From Sphingobium sp. DEHP117 (GTDB taxonomy: Bacteria; Pseudomonadota; Alphaproteobacteria; Sphingomonadales; Sphingomonadaceae), in contig NZ_JAPFBJ010000005.1 of NCBI RefSeq assembly GCF_030867385.1, positions 1 to 64,000 of the forward strand: a DNA stretch of 64,000 nucleotides, read 5' to 3'. Within the stretch, counting starts at the first letter, position 1. Each line of letters starts with the position of its first letter. A model generated the notes under the pieces. It searched no databases. It saw only the letters and a list, made by a program, of their open reading frames with translations, and was not told the DNA's origin. The translations under genes were made by a program, and so were the position numbers. Below are positions 9,853 to 18,201 of the stretch, piece after piece.

Positions 9853-10460
9853 ATGACGAGGGCCGCTCCCTTTACCGACTCCGTTACCCGGCGGACTTTC
9901 GTTGTCGGCTCCGGCGCGCTGATGACTTCGGCCTGCGTGCATCGGCTCGAAGCGCGGACGGGCGACCGCCGCCCCAACATCGTCTTCATCATGGCCGACG
10001 ATCTCGGCTATGCCGACCTTTCGTGTTATGGTCGGCGCGACTACGAAACGCCGCATCTCGACCGACTGGCGGCCGAGGGCACGCGCTATCTCGACGCCTA
10101 TTCCAATTCGCCGGTCTGTTCGGCCACGCGCACCGCGCTGATTACGGGTCGCTATCAATATCGTTTGCCGGTGGGGTTGGAGGAACCGCTGTCCTCGCGG
10201 CCCGTTGGACTTCCACCGTCCCAGCCGACTTTCCCCTCTCTGCTGCGGCAGGCGGGGTACCGCACCGCGCTGGTGGGCAAGTGGCATCTTGGTCGGCTGG
10301 CAGACTATGGCCCGCTGCAAAGCGGCTACGAGCATTTCTGGGGTTACCGCGCCGGCGGGGTCGACTATTTCACCCACGCCGGCATGGGCGGGGCCGACCT
10401 GTGGGATCAGGACGTACCGATCGAACAAGACGGCTATCTCACCGACCTACTGGGCGAGCG
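9853..10460 (+). pseudogene. sulfatase, 3' truncated by ISx, array copy 1
   Basis: About 202 codons of a type I sulfatase. It has a twin-arginine-like leader (TRRTFVVGSGAL), a metal-binding start RPNIVFIMADDLG, and the formylglycine region SPVCSATRTALITGRY (a CxAxR variant of CxPxR). The GKWHLG motif follows. Family members are about 450-550 aa, so more than half is missing. The frame breaks where the ISx left repeat begins at 10461 and reads into ISx afterwards. Without the C-terminal half it should be inactive. It is 18 bp behind the hydrolase and was probably co-transcribed with it. Confidence 0.85.
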
Positions 10461-11342
10461 GGCTCTGTTGCAAACTCTGACACGGTTTCCAAGATTGGGC
10501 TCATGTACTGTCAAGGTCAGTTGCGATGAACGATTTCAAAGGACGGCATTTTACCGGCGAGGTCATCCTATGGGCGGTGCGCTGGTATTGTCGATACGGC
10601 ATCAGCTACCGTGATCTCGAGGAAATGCTGTCCGAGCGTGGGATCGATGTCGATCATACGACGATCTATCGCTGGGTGCAGCGCTACGCGCCGGAGATGG
10701 AGAAGCGTCTCCGCTGGTTCTGGCGGCGCGGCTTTGATCCGAGCTGGCGTCTGGATGAGACCTACGTAAAGGTGCGGGGCAAATGGACCTACCTGTACCG
10801 GGCGGTCGACAAACGGGGCGACACGATTGATTTCTATCTGTCATCGACACGCAGCGCCAAAGCGGCGAAGCGCTTTCTGGGCAAAGCTCTTCGTGGCCTG
10901 AAGGACTGGGAAAAGCCGGCCAAACTCAATACCGACAAGGCACCCAGCTACGGCGCAGCAATCGCTGAGCTGAAACGCGAAGGCAAACTGGCGGCGGAAA
11001 CCGAGCACCGGCAGGTGAAATATCTGAACAACGTGCTCGAGGCCGACCACGGCAAGCTGAAGATGCTGATCAAGCCGGTACGTGGCTTCAAGTCGATGCC
11101 AACGGCCTACGCCACGATCAAGGGCTTCGAGGTCATGCGCGCCCTACGCAAAGGACAGGCCCAGGCATGGTGCCTGCAGCCAGGTATCATGGGGGAGGTG
11201 CGCCTGGTTGAAAGAGCATTCGGAATTGGACCCTCGGCCCTGACCGAAACCATGATTATGCTCAATAAGCATTTCGCCAATGCTGCCTAATCCCCCAACT
11301 GGGTGACGCCGCGCGGCCGTGCCCCATGTTTGCAACAGAGCC
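10461..11342 (+). mobile_element. ISx copy 2 (IS6 family, 882 bp)
   Basis: Complete element with repeats GGCTCTGTTGCAAAC at 10461 and GTTTGCAACAGAGCC ending at 11342, for a length of 882 bp. The ends are near those of IS6100 but the interior differs. The flanks (GGCGAGCG left, GGTTTCGA right) are not a target duplication. That is as expected for a copy sitting between repeated passenger units. Confidence 0.92.
10526..11290 (+). CDS. ISx transposase (IS6 family), copy 2
   Basis: A 254-residue IS6-family transposase related to that of IS6100 but with distributed differences (starts MNDFKGRHFTGEV). Catalytic residues are D77 (RLDETY), D137 (NTDKAP) and E172 (LEADHG), a D-D-34-E arrangement. An HTH occupies residues 25-50. 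It is intact and identical in the complete copies, so it is a likely driver of the amplification and inversion seen in this window. Confidence 0.92.
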   Translation: MNDFKGRHFTGEVILWAVRWYCRYGISYRDLEEMLSERGIDVDHTTIYRWVQRYAPEMEKRLRWFWRRGFDPSWRLDETYVKVRGKWTYLYRAVDKRGDTIDFYLSSTRSAKAAKRFLGKALRGLKDWEKPAKLNTDKAPSYGAAIAELKREGKLAAETEHRQVKYLNNVLEADHGKLKMLIKPVRGFKSMPTAYATIKGFEVMRALRKGQAQAWCLQPGIMGEVRLVERAFGIGPSALTETMIMLNKHFANAA

Positions 11343-11409
11343 GGGTTTCGAATACAAGTAGGGCCGGACCACTCGCGGTCTGGCACAACCAATCAAGGAA
11401 ACGGCTACA

Positions 11410-12591
11410 ATGTATCATCCAGAACGCGTACGGGATCGGGCCCAAGCCTATATCAACGCCAAGGACTATTCCTCGCTCGAATGGCACATCGAGCGGGGCG
11501 GCAAGACGCTGTCGAACGGGCAGGTCGGGCTGGCAGACGTCAACACCGGCACCTCGCTGCCCAAGGACCCGATCTATCGCATCTTCTCGATGACCAAGCC
11601 GCTGGTTTCCGCGGTCGGCGTGATGCTGCTTGACGAGGGCAAACTGCGCCTGTCCGATCCGGTTGGCCTGCACCTGCCCGGGTTTGCCGAGATGCAGGTG
11701 ATGAACGCTGACGGCAATCTCGCCCCGGCGCAGAACACCATGTTGGTCGAACATCTGTTCACCCATCGCTCGGGTATCACCTACCAATGGCAGCAGGGCA
11801 ATCCGGTAGCCCCGCTCTATCTCGAAAAGGTCAAGTTGGCCGAGCAGCACAGCTTGGCGGAACTGGTCGACAGCCTCGCCGAGCTACCGCTGTTTGCCGA
11901 GCCGGGCACGCGTTGGCACTATTCCTTGTCGACCGACGTGCTTGGCCATCTGATCTCGGTGATCGAGGGCAAGCCTCTTGCGCTAATCCTGAAAGAGCGG
12001 ATTTTCGATCCGCTCGGCATGGTCGACACCGCCTTCTTCGTGCCCGAGGAAAAGCGCGACCGACTGCTGCCGGTCTTCGGCGACGCCGTGCTCACGCCGG
12101 GTGTCGCCAAGCCGAAGGTCGCCGGTGACGGTCAGCTTCATTACGGCGCGCCCTATATGATCTACACTGCTGAAAATCCCATGTTCGAACGCGGCGGACT
12201 GGGTCTATTTTCCACCGTCGCCGACTACGCCAAGGCCGCCCGCTTCCTGCTGACCGGGACCGATGCGGCCGAGAACCGTATAATCTCAAAGGCCGGGATC
12301 CGGGCGCTGTGGAGCAACCGCCTGCCCGCAAGTCAGCTGCCGATCTCGATCGGCAACCTGCCCAAATATTATGGCTATGGCTATGGTCTGGGCGGACGGG
12401 TGATGGTCAATGCGGCCCAGTCGCCATTTTATGGCGTCAATGGTGAGTGCGGCTGGGAAGGCGCTGCCACGACTTACTTCTGGCTCGACCCGGAAAACGA
12501 TATCACCGGCGTGGTGATGAGCCAGTACCTTGGTCAGAAGATGCCGGTGTGCGAGGATATCCGGCACATGTTCTACCAGTCGCTGGTCTGA
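11410..12591 (+). CDS. serine beta-lactamase-fold hydrolase, array copy 2
   Basis: Identical in translation to the gene at 8653 (offset exactly 2,757 bp). It has the same SMTK active-site motif at residues 60-63 and Tyr171. Its upstream 67 bp, between the ISx right end and the ATG, is also the same. It could be expressed from its own residual promoter or by read-through from ISx. Two copies imply increased dosage. Confidence 0.85.
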   Translation: MYHPERVRDRAQAYINAKDYSSLEWHIERGGKTLSNGQVGLADVNTGTSLPKDPIYRIFSMTKPLVSAVGVMLLDEGKLRLSDPVGLHLPGFAEMQVMNADGNLAPAQNTMLVEHLFTHRSGITYQWQQGNPVAPLYLEKVKLAEQHSLAELVDSLAELPLFAEPGTRWHYSLSTDVLGHLISVIEGKPLALILKERIFDPLGMVDTAFFVPEEKRDRLLPVFGDAVLTPGVAKPKVAGDGQLHYGAPYMIYTAENPMFERGGLGLFSTVADYAKAARFLLTGTDAAENRIISKAGIRALWSNRLPASQLPISIGNLPKYYGYGYGLGGRVMVNAAQSPFYGVNGECGWEGAATTYFWLDPENDITGVVMSQYLGQKMPVCEDIRHMFYQSLV

Positions 12592-12609
12592 GGCAAAGTA
12601 GGAGCAGGG

Positions 12610-13217
12610 ATGACGAGGGCCGCTCCCTTTACCGACTCCGTTACCCGGCGGACTTTCGTTGTCGGCTCCGGCGCGCTGATGACTTCGGCCTGCGTGCATC
12701 GGCTCGAAGCGCGGACGGGCGACCGCCGCCCCAACATCGTCTTCATCATGGCCGACGATCTCGGCTATGCCGACCTTTCGTGTTATGGTCGGCGCGACTA
12801 CGAAACGCCGCATCTCGACCGACTGGCGGCCGAGGGCACGCGCTATCTCGACGCCTATTCCAATTCGCCGGTCTGTTCGGCCACGCGCACCGCGCTGATT
12901 ACGGGTCGCTATCAATATCGTTTGCCGGTGGGGTTGGAGGAACCGCTGTCCTCGCGGCCCGTTGGACTTCCACCGTCCCAGCCGACTTTCCCCTCTCTGC
13001 TGCGGCAGGCGGGGTACCGCACCGCGCTGGTGGGCAAGTGGCATCTTGGTCGGCTGGCAGACTATGGCCCGCTGCAAAGCGGCTACGAGCATTTCTGGGG
13101 TTACCGCGCCGGCGGGGTCGACTATTTCACCCACGCCGGCATGGGCGGGGCCGACCTGTGGGATCAGGACGTACCGATCGAACAAGACGGCTATCTCACC
13201 GACCTACTGGGCGAGCG
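12610..13217 (+). pseudogene. sulfatase, 3' truncated by ISx, array copy 2
   Basis: A second copy of the truncated sulfatase at 9853-10460, cut at the same base by ISx copy 3 at 13218. That both copies have the same break shows the truncation came before the duplication. Confidence 0.85.
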
Positions 13218-14099
13218 GGCTCTGTTGCAAACTCTGACACGGTTTCCAAGATTGGGCTCATGTACTGTCAAGGTCAGTTGCGATGAACGATTTCAAAGGA
13301 CGGCATTTTACCGGCGAGGTCATCCTATGGGCGGTGCGCTGGTATTGTCGATACGGCATCAGCTACCGTGATCTCGAGGAAATGCTGTCCGAGCGTGGGA
13401 TCGATGTCGATCATACGACGATCTATCGCTGGGTGCAGCGCTACGCGCCGGAGATGGAGAAGCGTCTCCGCTGGTTCTGGCGGCGCGGCTTTGATCCGAG
13501 CTGGCGTCTGGATGAGACCTACGTAAAGGTGCGGGGCAAATGGACCTACCTGTACCGGGCGGTCGACAAACGGGGCGACACGATTGATTTCTATCTGTCA
13601 TCGACACGCAGCGCCAAAGCGGCGAAGCGCTTTCTGGGCAAAGCTCTTCGTGGCCTGAAGGACTGGGAAAAGCCGGCCAAACTCAATACCGACAAGGCAC
13701 CCAGCTACGGCGCAGCAATCGCTGAGCTGAAACGCGAAGGCAAACTGGCGGCGGAAACCGAGCACCGGCAGGTGAAATATCTGAACAACGTGCTCGAGGC
13801 CGACCACGGCAAGCTGAAGATGCTGATCAAGCCGGTACGTGGCTTCAAGTCGATGCCAACGGCCTACGCCACGATCAAGGGCTTCGAGGTCATGCGCGCC
13901 CTACGCAAAGGACAGGCCCAGGCATGGTGCCTGCAGCCAGGTATCATGGGGGAGGTGCGCCTGGTTGAAAGAGCATTCGGAATTGGACCCTCGGCCCTGA
14001 CCGAAACCATGATTATGCTCAATAAGCATTTCGCCAATGCTGCCTAATCCCCCAACTGGGTGACGCCGCGCGGCCGTGCCCCATGTTTGCAACAGAGCC
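13218..14099 (+). mobile_element. ISx copy 3 (IS6 family, 882 bp)
   Basis: Complete element with terminal repeats at 13218 and ending at 14099. Its left flank is the sulfatase fragment, as for copy 2. Its right flank begins GGGCGCCG (14100-14107). That 8-mer recurs as its reverse complement outside the left end of inverted ISx copy 4 (22396-22403). Confidence 0.92.
13283..14047 (+). CDS. ISx transposase (IS6 family), copy 3
   Basis: Intact 254-residue IS6-family transposase, the same protein as at 10526, with the D77-D137-E172 triad. It belongs to the copy that borders the inverted segment and is therefore the probable source of the intramolecular event that moved the MFS gene. Confidence 0.92.
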   Translation: MNDFKGRHFTGEVILWAVRWYCRYGISYRDLEEMLSERGIDVDHTTIYRWVQRYAPEMEKRLRWFWRRGFDPSWRLDETYVKVRGKWTYLYRAVDKRGDTIDFYLSSTRSAKAAKRFLGKALRGLKDWEKPAKLNTDKAPSYGAAIAELKREGKLAAETEHRQVKYLNNVLEADHGKLKMLIKPVRGFKSMPTAYATIKGFEVMRALRKGQAQAWCLQPGIMGEVRLVERAFGIGPSALTETMIMLNKHFANAA

Positions 14100-14107
14100 G
14101 GGCGCCG
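14100..14107 (+). repeat. 8-bp ISx target duplication, copy A
   Basis: GGGCGCCG directly adjoins the right end of ISx copy 3. Its reverse complement directly adjoins the outer (22395) end of inverted ISx copy 4. A duplication in inverted orientation is what intramolecular replicative transposition with inversion leaves. Confidence 0.7.
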
Positions 14108-14145
14108 CACCGACACGATAACGACAAACAGATAGGAGAGAGTTG

Positions 14146-15543
14146 ATGAAAGAAGGATCGCGATCGATCGTGTCGCTCATCGACGAACAGCCGGTGCGGC
14201 CGCGACAATGGGCCACGGTTCTGATGTGCGGCTTCGTCATGTTCCTCGACGGGTTCGACACCCAGTCGATCAGCTACATGGCCCCGCATATCGCCAGCGA
14301 ATGGAACCTCCCGCGCGCCATGCTGGGACCGATTTTCTCCGCTGCCCTGGCCGGGCTGATGGTCGGCTATCTGCTCCTTTCGCCCTTGTCGGACCGGTTC
14401 GGCCATAAACGGATGGTGGTGTGGAGCACCTTGTCCTTTGCCACGTCGACCCTGTTTTGCCTGGTGGCGTCGGATGTGACGACGCTGATGGCGCTGCGCT
14501 TCGTGACTGGCATCGGCCTGGGCGCGGCCACGCCGAGCGCCATCGCCCTGACCAGCGAATATAGCCCGAAGCGCTGGCGCGCGTCCTTTGTCCTGGCGAT
14601 CTATTGCGGATTCTCGCTTGGCTTCGTGTTCGCCGGGTTGATGGCGGGGTGGATGATCCCTGCTCATGGCTGGCGCTCGCTGTTCTGGATCGGGGCGGCG
14701 GCGCCCCTGATTCTCGTGCCGTTCCTGATCTTCTTCCTGCCCGAAGCGATTTCGACGCTGACCCGGCCCGGCGCCGACCGCGCGGTCGCGATCGGCCAGT
14801 TTCGCCGGCTCGACCCCACGTTCCGGGACGAGGACCTTCCCCCCGCCCAGCCGGCAGGACCCGGCAAAGCCGTCCGCAAGGCACCGCTGCGCGCGATCTT
14901 CAGCCAGAATCTGCGCATGGGCACTTTGCTGCTGTGGGTCGTGTTCATCATCAATCTGGGCACTTTCTATGCGATGCAGAGCTGGATGCCGACGATCCTC
15001 ACCGATCTCGGGCATCCGACCTCGACCGTCGTCGCGACAACGACGATCTTCACCGTCGGCGGCATCGTCGCGGCCTTGATCGTCGGGCCGATGATGGACA
15101 GGATCAGCCCCTATCTGGCGCTTGCGCTGGTATATGGGACGGGATTCCTGTTCGTCGGCGCGATCGGGCTGTTGCTGGACGCGGGCGCGGCGGCGCTGCT
15201 GGCGGTCAGCTTTCTGTCGGGCCTGTGTGTCAGCGGCGGCCAGAAGAGCGTCATTGCCCTTGCGGCGGTGTTCTACGACGCGGAAATTCGTTCGACCGGT
15301 ATCGGTTGGGCGCTGGGCATCGGCCGCGTCGGGGGAATCGGCGGGCCGCTGATCGTCGGCGCCGGCCTGGGTGCCGGCCTGTCGCCGGGCGGCGTGTTCT
15401 TCCTGCTGGCGATACCGATGCTGGTAATGGCGGCAGCGATGCTGCTGCTGAACGGCCGCTATGGCCAGGCACGCGGCAAGGGGGCGGCGCGCGCGGGGGG
15501 AAAATCGGCATGCATAAAGGCGCAGCCACCGCGGCCGCGCTGA
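14146..15543 (+). CDS. MFS aromatic acid:H+ symporter
   Basis: A 465-residue 12-TM major facilitator. The first helix carries DGFDTQSISYMAP, close to the conserved DGFD motif of the aromatic acid:H+ symporter subfamily (PcaK/BenK type). The loop 2-3 motif LSDRFGHKR follows, then a central hydrophilic loop at about 215-250. A GGAG site lies 7 nt before ATG 14146. The gene begins 46 bp from ISx copy 3. The inverted 8-bp flanks show it was originally 60 bp behind tphA1 in the same direction, so it is the likely uptake transporter for the dioxygenase substrate. Specificity for terephthalate is inferred from that context only. Confidence 0.88.
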   Translation: MKEGSRSIVSLIDEQPVRPRQWATVLMCGFVMFLDGFDTQSISYMAPHIASEWNLPRAMLGPIFSAALAGLMVGYLLLSPLSDRFGHKRMVVWSTLSFATSTLFCLVASDVTTLMALRFVTGIGLGAATPSAIALTSEYSPKRWRASFVLAIYCGFSLGFVFAGLMAGWMIPAHGWRSLFWIGAAAPLILVPFLIFFLPEAISTLTRPGADRAVAIGQFRRLDPTFRDEDLPPAQPAGPGKAVRKAPLRAIFSQNLRMGTLLLWVVFIINLGTFYAMQSWMPTILTDLGHPTSTVVATTTIFTVGGIVAALIVGPMMDRISPYLALALVYGTGFLFVGAIGLLLDAGAAALLAVSFLSGLCVSGGQKSVIALAAVFYDAEIRSTGIGWALGIGRVGGIGGPLIVGAGLGAGLSPGGVFFLLAIPMLVMAAAMLLLNGRYGQARGKGAARAGGKSACIKAQPPRPR

Positions 15544-16115
15544 CCCTGGCTCTTGTCTGGACGTCCTCCGCTCCTGCCCAGATACCGCCGCCAGCGCTCC
15601 AGCCAGAGCCCCAGCCAGAGCCGCCGGCATCCGCCCCCGTCCAGGGGCCGCCCGACGACGGGGCGCCGCCGTTGCCGCCCGCGCGAGCACCCGCGACCCC
15701 GCCGGCGCCGACCGGGACCAATCGCTTTCCGCCAGGGGAGGATGGCTTTGGTCCGCGCATGGGGCCGCGATACGCTACCTCGCGTTGGGCGGAGGACTGG
15801 TCGTTCCTGCGGGATCGGGCCAAACGCAAGGATCTGTTCGATCCGCTCAAATATATCCCGTTCGACGCGGACGGTTCGGCCTATCTCACGCTGAACGGCC
15901 AATCGCGGTTGCGGTACGAAACCTACAGCAACCGCGGGCTGCGCGAGGTGCCGTTGCAGGACAATCTGTTGCTGCGCACCTTTGCCGGCGCCGACCTTCA
16001 CCTGGGCGAGCATGTCCGGGTCTACGGCGAAATCGCCAGCGGCCAGCAATGGGGCAGTTCGCCGATCAACGCCAACCAGCGCAACGACCTGGCGATCCAG
16101 CAATTGTTCGCCCAC
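15510..16115 (+). pseudogene. alginate-export-family outer-membrane porin, 3' truncated by IS1380
   Basis: An ATG at 15510, inside the end of the MFS gene, opens a frame with a signal peptide (LTLALVWTSSAPAQ) and a long Pro/Ala-rich linker. A domain start follows (RWAEDWSFLRDRAKRKDLFDPLKYIPF and LNGQSRLRYETYSN) that fits alginate-export (AlgE-like) porins. The frame runs into the IS1380-type element at about 16116 and stops at 16136. About 200 codons of an expected 450-550 remain. Overlap with the transporter stop suggests they formed one operon. The porin would have carried the substrate across the outer membrane. Confidence 0.7.
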
Positions 16116-17776
16116 ATTTCCCAAGTAAGGCGCTGATTTCGCTGTCCTGACCATTATATTTCCTATATAAAACATGGTGTTGAAGGCTGCGAGGGGCGCG
16201 TTTCATGGATCACCCAGAGGGTGCGGGCTTGCAACGGGCAGATCGGGTGGATTTCGACCCTCGCGTGCGGCTGGAATTTCGCGGCACGCAGCTCAGTTCC
16301 GACGGCGGCCTTCTGGTGATGCGCGAGCTTGATGACGCGCTCGGGTTGTCCGATTTGGCGTCAGCGGCGCTGCGCGATACTCGCTCTGGCAAGAACACGG
16401 TCCATCGGCTCGACGGCCTGTTCCGGCAATCAGTCTTTGGGCGGCTGGCCGGATACGAGGATGTCAACGACGCCAACCGTCTCGCCTGCGATCCGGTCAT
16501 GCGCCAAGTTGTCGGCGGCAGAGCGGTCGATGCACAAGCGGCCTCGGCATCGCAGATGGGACGGTTCGAGACCGAGACGCTGGCTCTGGCCGGGAACCGT
16601 GCCGCGCTGGCCGACCTGAACGGGCAATGGATCGACCGGTTCCATGACCGTAACGGGCTGAAGTACATCGTTCTGGACATGGACAGCTCGGTCAGCCCGA
16701 CCCATGGCGACCAGGAAGGGTCCGCCTGGAATGGCCATTTCGACTGTAGCTGCTATCACCCCAACTTTCTGTTCAACCAGTTCGGGATGCTGGAACGCTG
16801 CGCCCTGCGCCATGGCAACGTCCACAGCGCCGATGGCTGGCGTGATGTTCTCGACCCCGTCATTGCGCGCTACGCGGAGCGCGACCTTGGTGGCAGGTTC
16901 TTCCGGGCCGATGCTGCCTACGCGATCCCGGCGATCTATGAGCGATTGGAAGAAGCGCGGTTCTTCTACGCCATCCGGCTGCCCGCAAACGCGGTCCTCA
17001 AGGACAAGATCGCGCATCGGCTAACGCGCCCTGTCGGGCGGCCGTCACTGACCAAGGTCAAGCGGTTCTTCGAGGAATTCGAGTATCAGGCGGCGTCCTG
17101 GGACAAGGAACGCCGGGTGATCGCCAAGATCGAATGGCATCCGGGCGAACTGTTCCCGCGTGTCGGCTTCATCGTCACCAACCTGCCGATGGAGCCGGAC
17201 TGGGTGGTGCGGTTCTACAACCAGCGCGGCACCGCCGAGCAGCACATCAAAGAGGGCAAATACGCCTTTCGCTGGACGCGGCTGTCGTGCCGGAAGTTCC
17301 GCGACAATGAGGTGCGGCTGCAACTGCACGCCCTGGCGTACAACCTGGCCACCTTCTTGCGCTGCATCGAGCTGCCCGAGGCCATGGCCGACTGGTCGTT
17401 GACCAGCCTGCAACTGAAGCTGATCAAGATCGGGGCACGTGTGGTCCGTCACGCCCGCACCATCACCTTCCAGCTGGCCGAGGTCGCTGTCACCGGCACG
17501 ATGGTACGCGCCATCCTCGCCGCTATCCGCCGATTGCGAGCGCCACCGCTATGCGCATGATCGCGATCCACGCTCAAACTGAACGAAAGCGGCTGGACAG
17601 ATCTGTCCGCTGCGCTGAAAAACGCCGCCCCTGGGCAAGGAAACAGCGGCTTCGCGGTCTGATCCGTCCAGATCCAGCAGTCTGCGCGACCGCAGGTGCC
17701 GCTTGCGGCAGAAAATCCTTGTCTAGCGCTCGGATACAGGCGATCTTCACCTCAAACGCCACGCCACTTGGGGAAT
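16116..17776 (+). mobile_element. IS1380-family insertion sequence (about 1.66 kb)
   Basis: The transposase at 16205-17560 is flanked by imperfect inverted ends, ATTTCCCAAGTAAGGCG at 16116 and, reading inward from 17776, ATTCCCCAAGTGGCG. The resulting length of about 1,661 bp suits IS1380 elements. No 4-bp target duplication is evident. The genes on its two sides are unrelated (porin start, desaturase end), so DNA was probably deleted next to it. The ends are estimated to within a few bases. Confidence 0.75.
16205..17560 (+). CDS. IS1380-family transposase
   Basis: A 451-residue transposase starting MDHPEGAGLQRADRV. Family blocks are visible: the N-terminal LSSDGGLLVMRELDDALGL, the first catalytic Asp in VLDMDSSVSPTHGDQEGS, RFFRADAAYAIPAIYE, and the YNQRGTAEQHIKEGK segment carrying the catalytic Glu. 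The length is close to the usual 430-460. It is intact, so the element may still move. Confidence 0.9.
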   Translation: MDHPEGAGLQRADRVDFDPRVRLEFRGTQLSSDGGLLVMRELDDALGLSDLASAALRDTRSGKNTVHRLDGLFRQSVFGRLAGYEDVNDANRLACDPVMRQVVGGRAVDAQAASASQMGRFETETLALAGNRAALADLNGQWIDRFHDRNGLKYIVLDMDSSVSPTHGDQEGSAWNGHFDCSCYHPNFLFNQFGMLERCALRHGNVHSADGWRDVLDPVIARYAERDLGGRFFRADAAYAIPAIYERLEEARFFYAIRLPANAVLKDKIAHRLTRPVGRPSLTKVKRFFEEFEYQAASWDKERRVIAKIEWHPGELFPRVGFIVTNLPMEPDWVVRFYNQRGTAEQHIKEGKYAFRWTRLSCRKFRDNEVRLQLHALAYNLATFLRCIELPEAMADWSLTSLQLKLIKIGARVVRHARTITFQLAEVAVTGTMVRAILAAIRRLRAPPLCA

Positions 17777-17963
17777 GCAGGATCACAGCCATTACCGCTG
17801 CAATTACGGCCTCTATTTCCGTTTCTGGGACCGGCTGTGCGGCACCGACGCGGGGATCGCCGCGTTTCCGCCGTTGCCGGGCGGCCACAGGGTGACGGAA
17901 ACGTCAGCCCCGGGCGGGAGCAAAATCGCGACACAGCGCGTTGCCAGCCGACGCGTTTCCTGA
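17777..17963 (+). pseudogene. 3' fragment of a sterol desaturase/fatty acid hydroxylase-like gene
   Basis: Just outside the IS1380 right end an open frame reads HSHYRCNYGLYFRFWDRLCGTD and ends at 17963. HxxHY...NYGLYF.FWDRL.GT is the C-terminal metal-binding and tail motif of fatty acid hydroxylase/sterol desaturase membrane enzymes. Only about 60 codons survive and no start is present. It is a remnant created by the IS-associated deletion. Confidence 0.5.
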
Positions 17964-18201
17964 AGTCCGTAAAATCATGACGTTCGTAAAAGGGAGTATC
18001 ATCGTGCAAGTTCGCCCCCTCCTGATCGGCCTGCCGATCGTGCTGGCCGCCATCAGCCCCGGGCGGGAGCAAAATCGCGACACAGCGCGTTGCCAGCCGA
18101 CGCGTTTCCTGAAGTCCGTAAAATCATGACGTTCGTAAAAAGGAGTATCATCGTGCAAGTTCGCCCCCTCCTGATCGGCCTGCCGATCGTGCTGGCCGCC
18201 A
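17904..18201 (+). repeat. 149-bp tandem duplication
   Basis: Positions 17904-18052 and 18053-18201 are the same 149 bases except for one substitution (G at 17992, A at 18141). The unit holds the ribosome binding site, start and first codons of a MipA/OmpV-type gene. The first copy is thus an aborted leader and the second is the one in use. Confidence 0.9.

Larger units (their letters stand above)
7780..14099 (+). repeat. tandem array of ISx plus hydrolase/sulfatase unit (period 2,757 bp)
   Basis: The order is ISx(partial)-passenger-ISx-passenger-ISx, all in one direction. Each passenger is 1,875 bp and each full ISx is 882 bp. All paired positions differ by exactly 2,757. This is the signature of translocatable-unit amplification known for IS26 and its relatives. 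Copy number in vivo could differ from the two passenger copies shown. Confidence 0.9.

Noticed and set aside
8586..10460. ISx target-site duplications around each passenger unit
   Set aside because: The 8-mers beside copies 2 and 3 (GGCGAGCG, GGTTTCGA) do not match. Tandem units would not show them; only the copy 3/copy 4 pair matches, in inverted form.
7780..14099. CRISPR-like interpretation of the regular repeats
   Set aside because: The repeats are kilobase-sized coding units bounded by IS6-type ends; there are no short spacer-separated repeats in the window.
14044..15690. 548-codon minus-strand frame opposite the MFS gene
   Set aside because: Highly Arg/Gln/Pro-rich composition typical of antisense frames in GC-rich DNA; the MFS gene has clear motifs and a ribosome site.
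16116..17780. 4-bp target duplication for the IS1380 element
   Set aside because: The flanks (CCAC and GCAG) differ and the neighbouring genes are unrelated, so no simple insertion can be claimed.
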